A stretch of 64,000 nucleotides of DNA from Nocardioides carbamazepini (GCF_024614185.1 NZ_JAHTLF010000018.1:903821-967820), one strand, 5' to 3'. Numbered from the stretch's first letter, positions 18,045 to 27,793 are shown. Notes: generated from the sequence alone by a model not told the origin. Numbers and translations: made by a program.

Positions 18045-20324
18045 TCAGCCCCGCGCCAGCAGCGCCTTCGCGGTCTTGGCGGCCCCGGAGGACCCGGTGA
18101 ACCCGGTGAGCCAGCCGCGCAGCGCCGCGTCCAGGACGGGCCGCCCGCCGCGGATCGACTCGTCGGCCAGCACGGTGAGCAGCCTGCCCATCGCCCGGTC
18201 GCTGGGATCGAGCGCCGGCAGCAGGCGGGTGAGGACGTCGACCACGACCGCGTTGCCGTGCCCGGAGATCGTGGCCGCGTCGGCGAACGACGAGGCCCAG
18301 CGGCTCAGCGTGCAGGCCGGGGCGCACGCCGCCAGCCCGACCGTGAGGCCGGTGACGTCGATCCGGGTCGGCACCGCGGCGACGAGCAGCTCCGCGGCGA
18401 CTGCGCGGACCTCGGCCCGGCTCGCCGACAGGCCCAGGCCGACCAGCTGGGCGGTGACCGGGCTCCAGGAGCCGGCATGCTCGGCGAGCGCGGCCAGGAC
18501 GTGGTCCTCGCCCACCGGAGTCGGCTCCTGGGCCGCCGCGTTCAGTAGGCCGATGGTCGCGGCCGCCAACGGCAGCGTGGACCTCGGGTGCAGGGTGCCG
18601 AGGGCGCGCAGCGCGACGGGCGCGATGTGGGAGAAGGGCTCCCCCGACGGGATCACGCCGGGGTCGTCGGCCGACCAGTGCCGGTCCGGCGACCCGACGA
18701 TGCTCGGCCGCCACCAGGTGTGGCTGCGCTGCCGGCCACGCTCTTCATAGCTGTGGGTGCTGCTGAGCCACTCGACCCTGACCTCGGGATGGGTGGCGCC
18801 GTCCACCCGCCACCGCGCGGCGCGCTCGTCGCCCGGGAGCGGTGGCAGGCCGGCCGACTCCGTGGCCCGGTGGCGCTCGTCGTACACCTCGGGGTCGAGG
18901 CCGCCGTGGGTGTCGGTCGGCGTGGCGAGGAGGGTACGCCGTGGGGCCCGGCCCTGCAGGATGGCGGCGACCTCACGCAGCCGGGCGACGAGCAGCGGCA
19001 CCGGCGAGGCCTGCTCCTCGGTCGGCAGCCACACCGGCGTGCCCTGGACGACGATCAGGCCGTCCACGACCTGATCGAACGGGGCGGCGTAGGACTGCTG
19101 CGGGAGGAAGTCGGCGTCGGGCTCCGCCACAGCCACGAGCAGGTGGGCCAGATACCGGCTCTCCGAGCTCAGCCGCTTGCGCGCCCGCTTGACCAGCGGG
19201 CCGAGCGCGGTGGCCGGGTCCGGGAGCCGCGCCAGCCAGGCCAGGGCGAGCTCCAGCTCGATCGGGTCGGCACCGTCCTCGAGCAGCGCCGCGAGCCGCT
19301 CGACGGCGTCGTCGTCGGTCCAGGGCGTCACCGCCGTGGGCTGCGGTAGCGGTGGCGCGGTCGTCGGCAGGTCGCTCGGGGACGTCGCCGCCGGAGCCGA
19401 CTCGGCCGCCACCGCGGGAGCCAGCAGATCCTGGTCGGCGGCCACCAGGTCGCCGCGTCCGTGCGTCTCCAGCAGCCGCACGGCGGCCCGCTGCACGTCC
19501 GGATGCGGATGCTGCAGCGCGCCGGCGGCGGCCGTTACCGCGGGGCCGTCGCCGAGGGCGCCGAGGATCTTGAGTACGCCGGTCGCGACCGACTTGCCTC
19601 CCGTCAGCGCCGGCGCGGCGGACGCTGTGAATCCCGGCCCGTCGAGCAGCCCGGCCCGATGCAGCGCGGTGAGCTGACGTGCGGCGAGCGAGACCGTCGC
19701 CGTCACCGACGACCCCAGCAGGGACAGCAGCAGGTCCTGGTCGGCCGCCGCCTCGGCGGCACTCGGCGCGAGCTCGGCGTACAGCCGGGAGAACCACCCG
19801 GCGCGATAGCTGGAGAAGTCGCGACCCAGCGCCTGCAGGCAGCCGCGCAGCACCCGGGCCCGGTCGAGGGTGTCGTCGGCGACCAGGGTGAGCACGCTCA
19901 GCTTCCAGGAGGCGTCCTCGTGGGAGAACTTGTCGACATTGGCCAGCGAGACCTCGCCGCCGCCCTCGACCTCGAAGATCCGCCAGAAGGTCTCCTCGCG
20001 CAGCGCATCGTCGTGGCGCAGCAGGTGGTCCCGGATCCGGCCGTCGCCGCGCGCGCCCGCACCGCCGATCATCGCCAGCACGTAGTCGTCGGAGTGCTCG
20101 ACCGCCAGGTCGCCGTACCGCTCGGCGAGGCGGATCGGCACGAACGTCGGCCACTGCATCCACCCCGTCGCGAGGTCGTGGATCCGCGCGGGCGAGCCGT
20201 CGACCTGCCGCATGTCCTTCTCGGCGACGGTGAGCATCGCGGCATGGATCTCGCTCAGCGTCAGCCCGCGCTCGACCAGCGAGCCGAGCGCGGCGTAGAA
20301 CTCGTTCTCCCGCTGGAACCTCAT
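18045..20324 (-). CDS. Large protein of unknown function, second paralogue of a SWIM-linked pair (DUF6493-like)
   Basis: 759 residues, ATG 20324 overlapping the upstream stop by ATGA. Predicted mostly helical, with HEAT-like segments (ATGVLKILGALGDGPAV, HPHPDVQRAAVRLLETHG). The block around FWRIFEVEGGGE and LQALGRDFSSYRAGWFSRLY has a clear counterpart in the upstream gene (LWHLFETEGIGE and LGALLRDFPARSVRWYLQVH), so the two arose by duplication. From memory these resemble the actinobacterial DUF6493 group; this is not verified. No catalytic motif, signal peptide or membrane helix is seen. Last gene of the SWIM operon. Confidence 0.7.
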   Translation of the reverse strand: MRFQRENEFYAALGSLVERGLTLSEIHAAMLTVAEKDMRQVDGSPARIHDLATGWMQWPTFVPIRLAERYGDLAVEHSDDYVLAMIGGAGARGDGRIRDHLLRHDDALREETFWRIFEVEGGGEVSLANVDKFSHEDASWKLSVLTLVADDTLDRARVLRGCLQALGRDFSSYRAGWFSRLYAELAPSAAEAAADQDLLLSLLGSSVTATVSLAARQLTALHRAGLLDGPGFTASAAPALTGGKSVATGVLKILGALGDGPAVTAAAGALQHPHPDVQRAAVRLLETHGRGDLVAADQDLLAPAVAAESAPAATSPSDLPTTAPPLPQPTAVTPWTDDDAVERLAALLEDGADPIELELALAWLARLPDPATALGPLVKRARKRLSSESRYLAHLLVAVAEPDADFLPQQSYAAPFDQVVDGLIVVQGTPVWLPTEEQASPVPLLVARLREVAAILQGRAPRRTLLATPTDTHGGLDPEVYDERHRATESAGLPPLPGDERAARWRVDGATHPEVRVEWLSSTHSYEERGRQRSHTWWRPSIVGSPDRHWSADDPGVIPSGEPFSHIAPVALRALGTLHPRSTLPLAAATIGLLNAAAQEPTPVGEDHVLAALAEHAGSWSPVTAQLVGLGLSASRAEVRAVAAELLVAAVPTRIDVTGLTVGLAACAPACTLSRWASSFADAATISGHGNAVVVDVLTRLLPALDPSDRAMGRLLTVLADESIRGGRPVLDAALRGWLTGFTGSSGAAKTAKALLARG

Positions 20325-22867
20325 CGCTCCGCCTGCTCCGCGGCCAGCACCGCCAGCTCGGTGCGCCGCGGCTGCTGGTCGCGCAACGCACGCAGTGCCG
20401 CCGCCAGCACCGTGGAGCCCTTCGCCCGCGGCGTGAGCGCATCGGGTACGGCGATCGGCGTGCCGTAGTCGGCGGCCAACCGGGCGGTCAGCTCGACCAG
20501 CTTGCTCACGGCGACGCCGTCGGCGAGGAGCGCGGCGAGGGTCAGCAGCACCCGGTGTCCGGCGAGCGCGCTGACCGTGGCGGCGTCGCTCAGCGCCTGC
20601 GTCACCCGGCCCGCGATCACGTACCCGTCGGCGAGGTGGGTCGCGATCTGCTCGGCGAACAGGTCGGGCCGCAGCAGCCCGCGCTCGGCGAGCTCGGCCA
20701 CCGCCTCGGCGGCCAGCGTGCGGTGCTCAGGCGTCTTCGCCGACAGGCCGAGCGCGAGAGCGCTGAGGCCCGGCCCCGCGAGGACGTACGGCGACCGGCC
20801 CAGGGCGGCGAACAGCGGACCGATCCCGCGCACGTTGGCCACCTCGGTGGCGGCGCACAGCATCGGGTGCGCGTGGGCGGCGAGGGTGTCGGGGTTGTCG
20901 CGGAGCACCCAGGCGGTCCACTGCACGATCTGGTCGAAGCCGTCCTGCCACCGGGCAGCGTGCACGCGGTAGGTGAACTCGGCCCCCACGTCGGCGACGT
21001 CGAGGACGGCTTGTGCGAAGTCGGGGTGCTCCGGCACCGGCACCGGCTCGGCGGGGAGCCAGCCCGGTCGCCGGCCGCCGCCGACCACCGGGTCGTGGCC
21101 CCATGGTCCGGGGCCGGGCCTGAGCAGCACGCGCCGCCAGGCCACGACCTGTCGCTCGGGCGGCGTGCGGCGGGCCGTCTCGGTGTGGCCGGAGCACCCG
21201 CCCAGCCGGCCCTGGGTCATGGCCTGCGCGAAGAGCGCCTCCGGGGCGTGGGTGGGGATGAACCGGCGGCCACTGCGCACCGTCCAGGTGTCGACGAGCT
21301 CCTCCTCCCCGGTGTCGCCGAGCTGATAGCTGTCGAGGGTGTGCTCCTCGACCACGACGTCGTCGGGGACCGGCTCGCCGGCGCGCAGCATCACCCGCTG
21401 CTCGAAGCCGGCGAAGTCCACGATCGGGGGTGATTCCCCCGACCGGGCCAGCAGGATCGCGGCGACGTGGCGGCGGGGCGAGGCGATGTCCGGGGTCCAG
21501 GGATCGACGACGACGGCCAGCACCGCCCGCGCACGGTCGAGGAGGGCGTCCGGGAGCTCACCGGGTGCGGTCGTGTCGAGCGCCTCGACGAGGCGGGGCA
21601 GGTCCGCCCCGTCGCCGACGCCCTCGAGCTGCTCGGCGAGCAGGTCGGCGAGCTCGTCGCGGTCCAGGGCCGTGGGCGCGGGCCAGCTGACCGGGAGGTC
21701 GGTCCCCCGCGGCGGCGGTACGACGACCGGCGTACCGCTCCGGTCGTCGGCTCCTTCCGCGTTGGCCCCGTCGGCGGCCTCGGTGAGCACCAACCGACGT
21801 GCGGCCGGCACCAGGTCGCTGGGCAGCTCGGCGACCACCTCCGCGACCGCGTCGCTGACCCGGGCGGCCAGGTCCGGGTGGGTCTTCACCAGCGCGGCGA
21901 GCAGTCCGAGCTGGGTCTTGCGCAGCTTCTTCTCGGTGCGCCGCAGGACGGCGGCCGAGGCGTCGACCAGCGCGGTGGCGTCGAGGGTCGTCAGCTCGGC
22001 CCGGGTGAACAGCTCCTGGGCCAGGCCGACGGCGGTGCCGGGCTGGGTCTGCAGCACGGCCAGGCAGGTCGCCGCCCGCTCCCCGATCTCGGCGGCGGTC
22101 GGGTCCAGCAGCCGGTGCACCTGGAGGTACCAGCGCACCGAGCGGGCCGGGAAGTCGCGCAGCAGCGCACCCAGGCTGGCGTCGAGGAGCCGGGCGCGGG
22201 TCTCGGGATCGGCGGCGAGGGTCGCGATCGCGGTGTCCCACTGGCCGCCCTCCTGATCAGTCAGGAAGTGGTTCTCGCCGATGCCCTCGGTCTCGAAGAG
22301 GTGCCACAGGCTCTCGTCGTGACAGCGCGGCCAGGTCGCTATCCGGCCGGCGACGTCGGTCTCGGGCTGGTAGCAGTCGTCCGTGCTGTCGACCCGGGTC
22401 AGCTCCTGGACCATGAAGCGCAGGTACTCCACCGACCGCGGCAGCACCCGGCCGGTCGCCACGATCCCGACCACCAGCGCCTGCTTCAGGGCGTAGGAGC
22501 GCCACCAGCAGTCGGCGACCCGCTCGACCAGGTCGAGCAGGAAGGCGTCGTCCCGGTCCGCGACCGCCGCCATCAGCTGGTCGGTGAGCACGCCGGCCCG
22601 CGCGTCGTACGTCGGCCCGAACCCCTCGCCGGTGGAGATCGTGTCCACGATCAGCTTCGCGCTGCCGAGGCCGCCCAGTGCCAGGCAGGCCCGCGGCGTC
22701 GGTCCCTCAGCCAGGAACCAGCGGCTCGGCGGCCGGCTCCGGGCCAGCGTCTTGCGGTCGGCCTCGCTCGCGCCGGCCAGTGCGGTGCGCAGCGCGGCCA
22801 GGGCCTCGGCGCCGTGGCTGTCCGCGGCCGTCTTGAGCAGCGCGCGCCGTTCGGCCACGGTCGTCAT
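20321..22867 (-). CDS. Large protein of unknown function, first paralogue of a SWIM-linked pair (DUF6493-like)
   Basis: 848 residues from ATG 22867, which overlaps the SWIM gene stop (ATGA); the longer frame starts inside that gene. The N-terminus (TTVAERRALLKTAADSHG) is helical; later segments such as ELLGLLAALVKTHPDLAARVSDAVAEV-type repeats look like an alpha-solenoid. It shares blocks with the next gene (see that entry) but is about 90 residues longer. Cytosolic by appearance. Likely a scaffold acting with the SWIM protein; no enzyme motif is recognised. Confidence 0.7.
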   Translation of the reverse strand: MTTVAERRALLKTAADSHGAEALAALRTALAGASEADRKTLARSRPPSRWFLAEGPTPRACLALGGLGSAKLIVDTISTGEGFGPTYDARAGVLTDQLMAAVADRDDAFLLDLVERVADCWWRSYALKQALVVGIVATGRVLPRSVEYLRFMVQELTRVDSTDDCYQPETDVAGRIATWPRCHDESLWHLFETEGIGENHFLTDQEGGQWDTAIATLAADPETRARLLDASLGALLRDFPARSVRWYLQVHRLLDPTAAEIGERAATCLAVLQTQPGTAVGLAQELFTRAELTTLDATALVDASAAVLRRTEKKLRKTQLGLLAALVKTHPDLAARVSDAVAEVVAELPSDLVPAARRLVLTEAADGANAEGADDRSGTPVVVPPPRGTDLPVSWPAPTALDRDELADLLAEQLEGVGDGADLPRLVEALDTTAPGELPDALLDRARAVLAVVVDPWTPDIASPRRHVAAILLARSGESPPIVDFAGFEQRVMLRAGEPVPDDVVVEEHTLDSYQLGDTGEEELVDTWTVRSGRRFIPTHAPEALFAQAMTQGRLGGCSGHTETARRTPPERQVVAWRRVLLRPGPGPWGHDPVVGGGRRPGWLPAEPVPVPEHPDFAQAVLDVADVGAEFTYRVHAARWQDGFDQIVQWTAWVLRDNPDTLAAHAHPMLCAATEVANVRGIGPLFAALGRSPYVLAGPGLSALALGLSAKTPEHRTLAAEAVAELAERGLLRPDLFAEQIATHLADGYVIAGRVTQALSDAATVSALAGHRVLLTLAALLADGVAVSKLVELTARLAADYGTPIAVPDALTPRAKGSTVLAAALRALRDQQPRRTELAVLAAEQAER

Positions 22868-24243
22868 GACGACTCCCGTCCGGCGACGATCCGCGCGGCC
22901 AGCACGTGCTTGCAGGGGCCGTGCGAGCCGCGGTACTTGGCGAACCACGGGCAGGTGCAGCGGTCCGGGTCGTCCGTCAGCCGCACGGTGTACGTCGTCG
23001 CGCCGGACCGGACCTCGAAGCCGCCCTCACGTCGGGTCACCGCCCCGGCGTCGACCAGGCCGTGGGCGTCGGCCAGCCGTGGATGCAGCCGGCCGAGCGC
23101 GTCGGTCGCCACCGGCAGGGGCCGGTGGAAGTAGGCCCCGGCGCCGAGGTCGAAACCGACCTGGCCCGACGAGGCGAGCACGCCGAGCGCGCCGCAGACC
23201 CGGTCGGGGCTCAGTGCCGCCTCCGCGCCGAGCCGGTCGACGTCGATGCGCGGGTCGAAGGCCAACAGCGCGGAGAGCAGGTCGGCGTCGTCGGTGACGT
23301 CGTCGCCGACCAGGGCATGGAGCACCGAGCCCTCGCCGGAGAACCCCCGCGACTTCTCCGGGCTGAGCGCGACGGTCACGCTGCCGCCGGGCAGGTCGAG
23401 CACCCAGCCGGACGGCAGTGGCGGCGAGCCGGGGGCCGCGTCGGCGCCGTACGCCCGCAGGCCGGTGGCGAAGCGGACCAGCGGTTCGAGCACCCGCAGC
23501 CGCTCGGGTCCCGCCACGCACACCGCTCCGGGCGTCGGACGCGACGCGAGGCGCAGCGAGCGGACCGCCGGCGTCGCCCACATGACCGTCCGGGTGGCCG
23601 AGCTCTTCGGCAGGGACTGGACGAAGCGGCGCAGGTCGGCGGGCCCGAGGGCGTGCCGCAGTCGCATCCCCGCGCCCAGCAGCTGGGTCTCCGCGAAGCC
23701 CTTGAGCCACCGGTTCGGCAGCGGCACCCGCTCCTCGACCGTCTCCGCGTCGAGCGTCGTGACCCGCAGCTCGGCGCCGACCCCGAGGTGCAACGGCTCG
23801 GCAGGGCGCAGTCCCGCGAGCGCCTGGCGCAGCGGCGGGTTCACGTCGACATTGGTCACGCCGGTGGCGTGGTGCTCGGCGTCCAGGGCGCCGCTGTCGA
23901 CGTCCAGGCGGGCGTAGACGCCGCAGCAGGCGCTGAACGACTCGAACCGGAGCCCCTCGGGGGTTGAGGTCACGACCGGGTCCGCCGCGCGCAGGAGCGC
24001 GGCGAGCATGCCCGGCGGGACGTAGTACCTGGTCCGGGCGACCCGGGCCACGACGAGCAGCGCCGCGGCCACCACGTCGGGATGCTCGACGAAGCCGGAG
24101 AAGAAGAAGGGGTGCGCGACGGGGACCAGGTCGCGTCGTACGCCGCGCAGGCCGCCGCTGGTCGCCAGGGTCAGCGTCGAGCCCTCGGCCCGCGGCTCGA
24201 GGCGGGATCCGCCTGCGTAGGAGTACGTCACCGAGTCGGCCAC
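22864..24243 (-). CDS. SWIM zinc-finger protein
   Basis: 459 residues. The SWIM motif is at the C-terminus: CTC, then 13 residues, then CKH (within residues 429-447), the CxCxnCxH pattern that binds one zinc and contacts DNA or protein. The upstream 420 residues are unrecognised, with a winged-helix-like patch before the motif (DRLGAEAALSPDRVCGALGVL). It is the first gene of a tightly overlapping three-gene operon with two large paralogues. SWIM proteins in bacteria often accompany MoxR/VWA or solenoid partners in loci with unknown, possibly DNA-repair or conflict, roles. GTG start at 24243. Confidence 0.8.
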   Translation of the reverse strand: MADSVTYSYAGGSRLEPRAEGSTLTLATSGGLRGVRRDLVPVAHPFFFSGFVEHPDVVAAALLVVARVARTRYYVPPGMLAALLRAADPVVTSTPEGLRFESFSACCGVYARLDVDSGALDAEHHATGVTNVDVNPPLRQALAGLRPAEPLHLGVGAELRVTTLDAETVEERVPLPNRWLKGFAETQLLGAGMRLRHALGPADLRRFVQSLPKSSATRTVMWATPAVRSLRLASRPTPGAVCVAGPERLRVLEPLVRFATGLRAYGADAAPGSPPLPSGWVLDLPGGSVTVALSPEKSRGFSGEGSVLHALVGDDVTDDADLLSALLAFDPRIDVDRLGAEAALSPDRVCGALGVLASSGQVGFDLGAGAYFHRPLPVATDALGRLHPRLADAHGLVDAGAVTRREGGFEVRSGATTYTVRLTDDPDRCTCPWFAKYRGSHGPCKHVLAARIVAGRESS

Positions 24244-24368
24244 GGAGCAGACGCTAACAATGGTTCATCAACTCCCGTCGGCGGCGGTGAGCGGGGTCAC
24301 ATACCGCCGGTCTGCTACCTGCGGGTAGGTTGCCGGGAACCACCCTGTTCCCTCCGGAAGGCACCGCC

Positions 24369-24851
24369 ATGGCCGACACCTACGAGAAGCTCCTCGAGGA
24401 CTCCATCGAGATCGCCGCGCCCACCGACAAGGTGTGGAGCCTGGTGACCGACATCCCGGCCATGGCCAAGCGCAGCCCGCAGGTCGTGAAGTCGACCGTC
24501 AAGGGCGGCGTGGTCAAGCAGGGCGCGGTCTTCAGCAACCTCAACAAGCAGGGCATCAAGCGGTGGCCGACCGGGGGCAAGGTCGTCCGGTTCCAGCCGC
24601 CGACCGGCTCGACCCCCGGCGACTTCGCCTTCCGGATCCGCGAGAACCGGACCGTCTGGTCCTTCCAGCTCGAGCCCACCGAGGGCGGCGGCACCCGGCT
24701 GACCGAGCGCCGGGAGACGCCGGACGGCGTCTCCGGGGTCTCGATGGTGCTGACCAAGCTGGTGCTCGGCGGTCAGCGGCCGTTCACCGACGAGCTGCGC
24801 CGGGGCATCCGGCAGACCCTCGAGCGGATCAAGGCCGAGGCCGAGGCCTGA
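24369..24851 (+). CDS. SRPBCC-family (START-like) protein
   Basis: 160 residues from ATG 24369 behind GGAAGG; the frame's earlier ATG at 24330 lacks a ribosome site. The pattern ESIEIAAP-TDKVWSLVTDIPAMAKRSP at the N-terminus and TRLTERRETP later are typical of polyketide cyclase/dehydrase and lipid-binding SRPBCC proteins, which bind a hydrophobic ligand in a helix-grip fold. Its ligand is unknown. It stands alone between the divergent SWIM operon and the next gene. Confidence 0.8.
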   Translation: MADTYEKLLEDSIEIAAPTDKVWSLVTDIPAMAKRSPQVVKSTVKGGVVKQGAVFSNLNKQGIKRWPTGGKVVRFQPPTGSTPGDFAFRIRENRTVWSFQLEPTEGGGTRLTERRETPDGVSGVSMVLTKLVLGGQRPFTDELRRGIRQTLERIKAEAEA

Positions 24852-24924
24852 GCCGATCCGCCGTACCGCCGGCGTCGCCCGGCCCGGCTGCTGAGGCCGG
24901 CCGGGCTCCCGGTTCAATAGGCGC

Positions 24925-25893
24925 GTGACCGAGGGCAGCCGCGCGACGAGGCTCGCGACCGTCGCGGTGGCGCTCGTCGTGCTCGTCGCGGTGGCGGTGG
25001 TGCTGCTGCTCCAGGACCCGAGCGGTCCGCCGACCGGAGGACCGGGCGAGCCGACCACGGCCCCGACCACGGTCCCGCCCCCGCCGTCCTCGGGCGCGAC
25101 GCCGACCCGGACCGAGCCGCCGCCCCCCACGCCGACGCCCACGGTGCCGCCGACCTGCCCGACCCCGGCGCCGCTGCAGCTGACGGTGCTGACGTTCAAC
25201 ATCCACTTCGGCACCGGACACGACGGCCGGGTCCAGCTGGACCGGATCGCCGAGGAGATCACCACCTGGCAGCCGGACGTCGTACTGCTGCAGGAGGTCG
25301 ACAAGGGGCGCCCGGTCAGCGGCAACCTGGACCAGGCCGCCGTCCTCGGCCAGAGGACCGGCCTCCACCACGCGTACGGCGGCAACTCGCGCAACACCGG
25401 CGCCGGACCCCGGGGCAATGCGATCCTGTCCCGGTTCCCGATCACCGCGTCGGGCAACACGCACCTCCCGATGGCGGGCGGACGCGAGCTGCGCGGCCTG
25501 CTGCACGCCCAGGTCGACGTCGGCGGGGTTCCGGTCAGCGTGTACGCCACCCACTTCGACCACCGCTCCCGACGGGCCCGGACGGTGGCGGCGAGGACGG
25601 TCGTGCAGCTGATGGCGGCCGACCCGCTGCCCAAGCTGTTCGGCGGGGACCTCAACACCGGACCGGACGCCCGCGCGATCACGATCCTGCGCCGTTCGGG
25701 CCTCGGCGACGCCTGGGCCGTCGGCAAGGGCAAGGGCGCCACGGTGCCGGCCGACCGCCCCGGCAGCCGGATCGACTTCATCCTCCACGACGGCTGGTTC
25801 ACGCCGCTCCAGGCCGAGGTGCTCTTCTCCGCCGTGTCCGACCACCGCCCGGTGTGGACCCGGATGCAGCTCCAGCCGCCGCCCGCCTGCTGA
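24925..25893 (+). CDS. Membrane-anchored endonuclease/exonuclease/phosphatase-family hydrolase
   Basis: 322 residues, GTG start. A signal anchor (residues 10-30, VAVALVVLVAVAVVLLL) and a Pro/Thr linker place the enzyme outside the membrane. Catalytic landmarks of the DNase I-like EEP fold are present: TFNIHFG, LLQEVD (metal Glu), ATHFDH, GGDLNTGPD, RIDFILH and SDHRPV. Substrate could be nucleic acid, a phospholipid head group or a sphingomyelin-like phosphodiester. Followed closely by the convergent amiS-like gene. Confidence 0.85.
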   Translation: MTEGSRATRLATVAVALVVLVAVAVVLLLQDPSGPPTGGPGEPTTAPTTVPPPPSSGATPTRTEPPPPTPTPTVPPTCPTPAPLQLTVLTFNIHFGTGHDGRVQLDRIAEEITTWQPDVVLLQEVDKGRPVSGNLDQAAVLGQRTGLHHAYGGNSRNTGAGPRGNAILSRFPITASGNTHLPMAGGRELRGLLHAQVDVGGVPVSVYATHFDHRSRRARTVAARTVVQLMAADPLPKLFGGDLNTGPDARAITILRRSGLGDAWAVGKGKGATVPADRPGSRIDFILHDGWFTPLQAEVLFSAVSDHRPVWTRMQLQPPPAC

Positions 25894-25909
25894 CGGTCGG
25901 CGCCGATCC

Positions 25910-26521
25910 TCAGGCCGCGGCGGGGACCAGGCGCGCCCGCAGCGGGGCGGACCACCGCCGGACGAGGGCCACGAGCACGGTGCCGCCGACGAGGCCGCCG
26001 AGGGCGACCGCCCACGACTCCTCGATGCCGTCGTGGAGGAGCAGCCACGCCGGCAGCGCGGCGGTGAGCACGCCCTCGACGGCGGCGAGCGCCCCGGTGA
26101 TCGGGCCGAGCCCGGTCCGATCGAGGCCGAGCAGCAGGAAGAACAGGGTCCACAGGACCGCCCAGGACAGCCAGATCACGCCGAAGACGGGAGCGTCGGC
26201 ACGCAGGCTGTCGATCCCGTGGCCGGCCGCGAAGACCGCCACGAACAGCGAGAACCAGCCGAGTCCGTGCCCGGGCAGGTCGGCCAGGGCGTTGATGCCG
26301 ACCCACAGGTAGGTGAAGCCGAACAGGTACAGCGCCGAGGCGCCGAGGATCGCCTGCGGGTCGCCGCCCGAGGTCATCACGAGGTACGTCGGCGTGATGA
26401 CCTGCATCGCGCCGACGAACAGGTTCAGGGGCGCCGCGGCGCGCGGGGTCAGCCAGCCCAGCAGCATGACGCCGTTCACGATGAGGACCGCGCCGACGTA
26501 GAAGAGCCCGATGTTGCTCAT
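25910..26521 (-). CDS. amiS: AmiS/UreI-family amide or urea channel
   Basis: 203 residues with six or seven hydrophobic segments and the family pattern LFYVGAVLIVNGVMLLG plus YLFGFTYLWVGINAL. AmiS/UreI proteins let urea or short-chain amides cross the membrane. It lies behind the formamidase/acetamidase gene, so it probably imports the enzyme's substrate. A strong GC hairpin in the 63-base gap may reduce its expression relative to the enzyme. Confidence 0.88.
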   Translation of the reverse strand: MSNIGLFYVGAVLIVNGVMLLGWLTPRAAAPLNLFVGAMQVITPTYLVMTSGGDPQAILGASALYLFGFTYLWVGINALADLPGHGLGWFSLFVAVFAAGHGIDSLRADAPVFGVIWLSWAVLWTLFFLLLGLDRTGLGPITGALAAVEGVLTAALPAWLLLHDGIEESWAVALGGLVGGTVLVALVRRWSAPLRARLVPAAA

Positions 26522-26542
26522 GGACTTCTCACCTTTCGAGAG

Positions 26543-26577
26543 CGTCGCCGCCCGCCCGGCGCGGGCGGGCGGCGACG
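26543..26577 (-). terminator. Intra-operon hairpin between formamidase and amiS
   Basis: Perfect 15-bp GC-rich stem (26543-26557 with 26563-26577) and a 5-nt loop. No T-run follows on the minus strand, so it may act as an attenuator or mRNA stabiliser rather than a full stop. Confidence 0.5.
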
Positions 26578-26584
26578 GGGTCGG

Positions 26585-27793
26585 TCACTTCGGCTGCGGC
26601 AGGATGTCCTGGTCGAAGATGTCGAGCGGGATCTTCAGGACCACGGCGGCGTTGGGGATGTCCACGACACCGCCGACGTGCATCTCGCAGGGAGCGACCG
26701 AGATGATCGTGTAGGCCTGCTCGGGGCTGTAGCCGAACTTCCCGAGGTACTCGATCGCCTGCTCCACGACCTGCGTCACCGCCATGGTCGTGTCGAGGTA
26801 GCGCTGCTCCTTGCCGCCGGCGGACAGCCCGGTGAAGGACAGGTACCGGGTGCCGAACTGCGGGTCCACCGGCGAGGGGCGGAACATCGGCGTGCGGACG
26901 CCGTAGCGCGCCATGCCGTCCTTGATCACCCCGAAGCGGTACCAGCCGACGCCGTCCATCTCGATGGCGTTCCAGGTGATCTCGCCGTCGCCCTCGGAGA
27001 AGTGGAAGTCGCCGCTGGAGAAGAGCGCGCCGTCGACGAACACCGGGAAGTAGACCCGCGAGCCCCGGGAGAGGTTCTTGATGTCCATGTTGCCGCCGTT
27101 CTCGCGGGGCGGGATGGTGCGCGCGGCCGTCTCGGCGACCCGGGCCCACTCCTCCCCCTCGAGGTCGCGGAGCACCGCGGTGTCCCGCGCGTCGGCACGC
27201 GGCGCGGCGAGACCGTCGGCGATGAACGGGTCCTCGCGCTCGTTCCAGGTGCGCAGCAGGTCGTGCGACGGCGCGACGCCGATGATGCCGGGGTGGCTGA
27301 TCGCCGGGATCTCGACGCCGGGGATCTGCCGACTCGTGGCGAACAGGCCGTGCAGGTCCCACACCGTCTTGTAGCCGTCGGGGAAGGACGACGCCAGCGG
27401 CCCGCCCATGCCGGGCAGGATGTTGGAGTAGCCGATGCCCGAGAGCGGCTGGACGTCGAGGATGTCGACGACCAGCAGGTCGCCGGCCTTGACGCCGTCG
27501 ACCTTCACCGGCCCGGTCAGCGGGTGGGTGCGGGTCAGGTCGAAGGTGTGGATGTCCTGGTCGTCGTCGACGTCGCGGAGCTGGTAGTCGTCGTACCCCC
27601 CGCTCTCGAGGATCAGCTCGTCGCCGAGGCCGACCTCGATGAGGGGCGGGATGTCGGGGTGCCAGCGGTTGTGGCCGAGGTGCTTCTGCTCGGCGAGCGG
27701 CACGCCGACCTCGCAGCGGAACCGCTGGATGCCGAGGTCGCGGTCGGGGAACCGGGATACGCCGGACCGGGTGAAGTCGGTGCTGTCGGACAT
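26585..27793 (-). CDS. fmdA: Formamidase/acetamidase (FmdA/AmdA family)
   Basis: 402 residues from ATG 27793 with GGAGG nine bases before; an earlier in-frame ATG at 27832 lies among MarR-proximal sequence. FmdA/AmdA motifs include GHNRWHPDIPP near the N-terminus, HTFDLTRTHPLTGPV, GIIGVAPSH, ENGGNMDIKNLSRGSRVYFPV and GDFHFSEGDGEI. The family hydrolyses formamide or short aliphatic amides to the acid and ammonia, using zinc. Together with the amide channel, the MarR regulator and the AmiC-like protein it forms an amide nitrogen-scavenging locus. Confidence 0.93.
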   Translation of the reverse strand: MSDSTDFTRSGVSRFPDRDLGIQRFRCEVGVPLAEQKHLGHNRWHPDIPPLIEVGLGDELILESGGYDDYQLRDVDDDQDIHTFDLTRTHPLTGPVKVDGVKAGDLLVVDILDVQPLSGIGYSNILPGMGGPLASSFPDGYKTVWDLHGLFATSRQIPGVEIPAISHPGIIGVAPSHDLLRTWNEREDPFIADGLAAPRADARDTAVLRDLEGEEWARVAETAARTIPPRENGGNMDIKNLSRGSRVYFPVFVDGALFSSGDFHFSEGDGEITWNAIEMDGVGWYRFGVIKDGMARYGVRTPMFRPSPVDPQFGTRYLSFTGLSAGGKEQRYLDTTMAVTQVVEQAIEYLGKFGYSPEQAYTIISVAPCEMHVGGVVDIPNAAVVLKIPLDIFDQDILPQPK

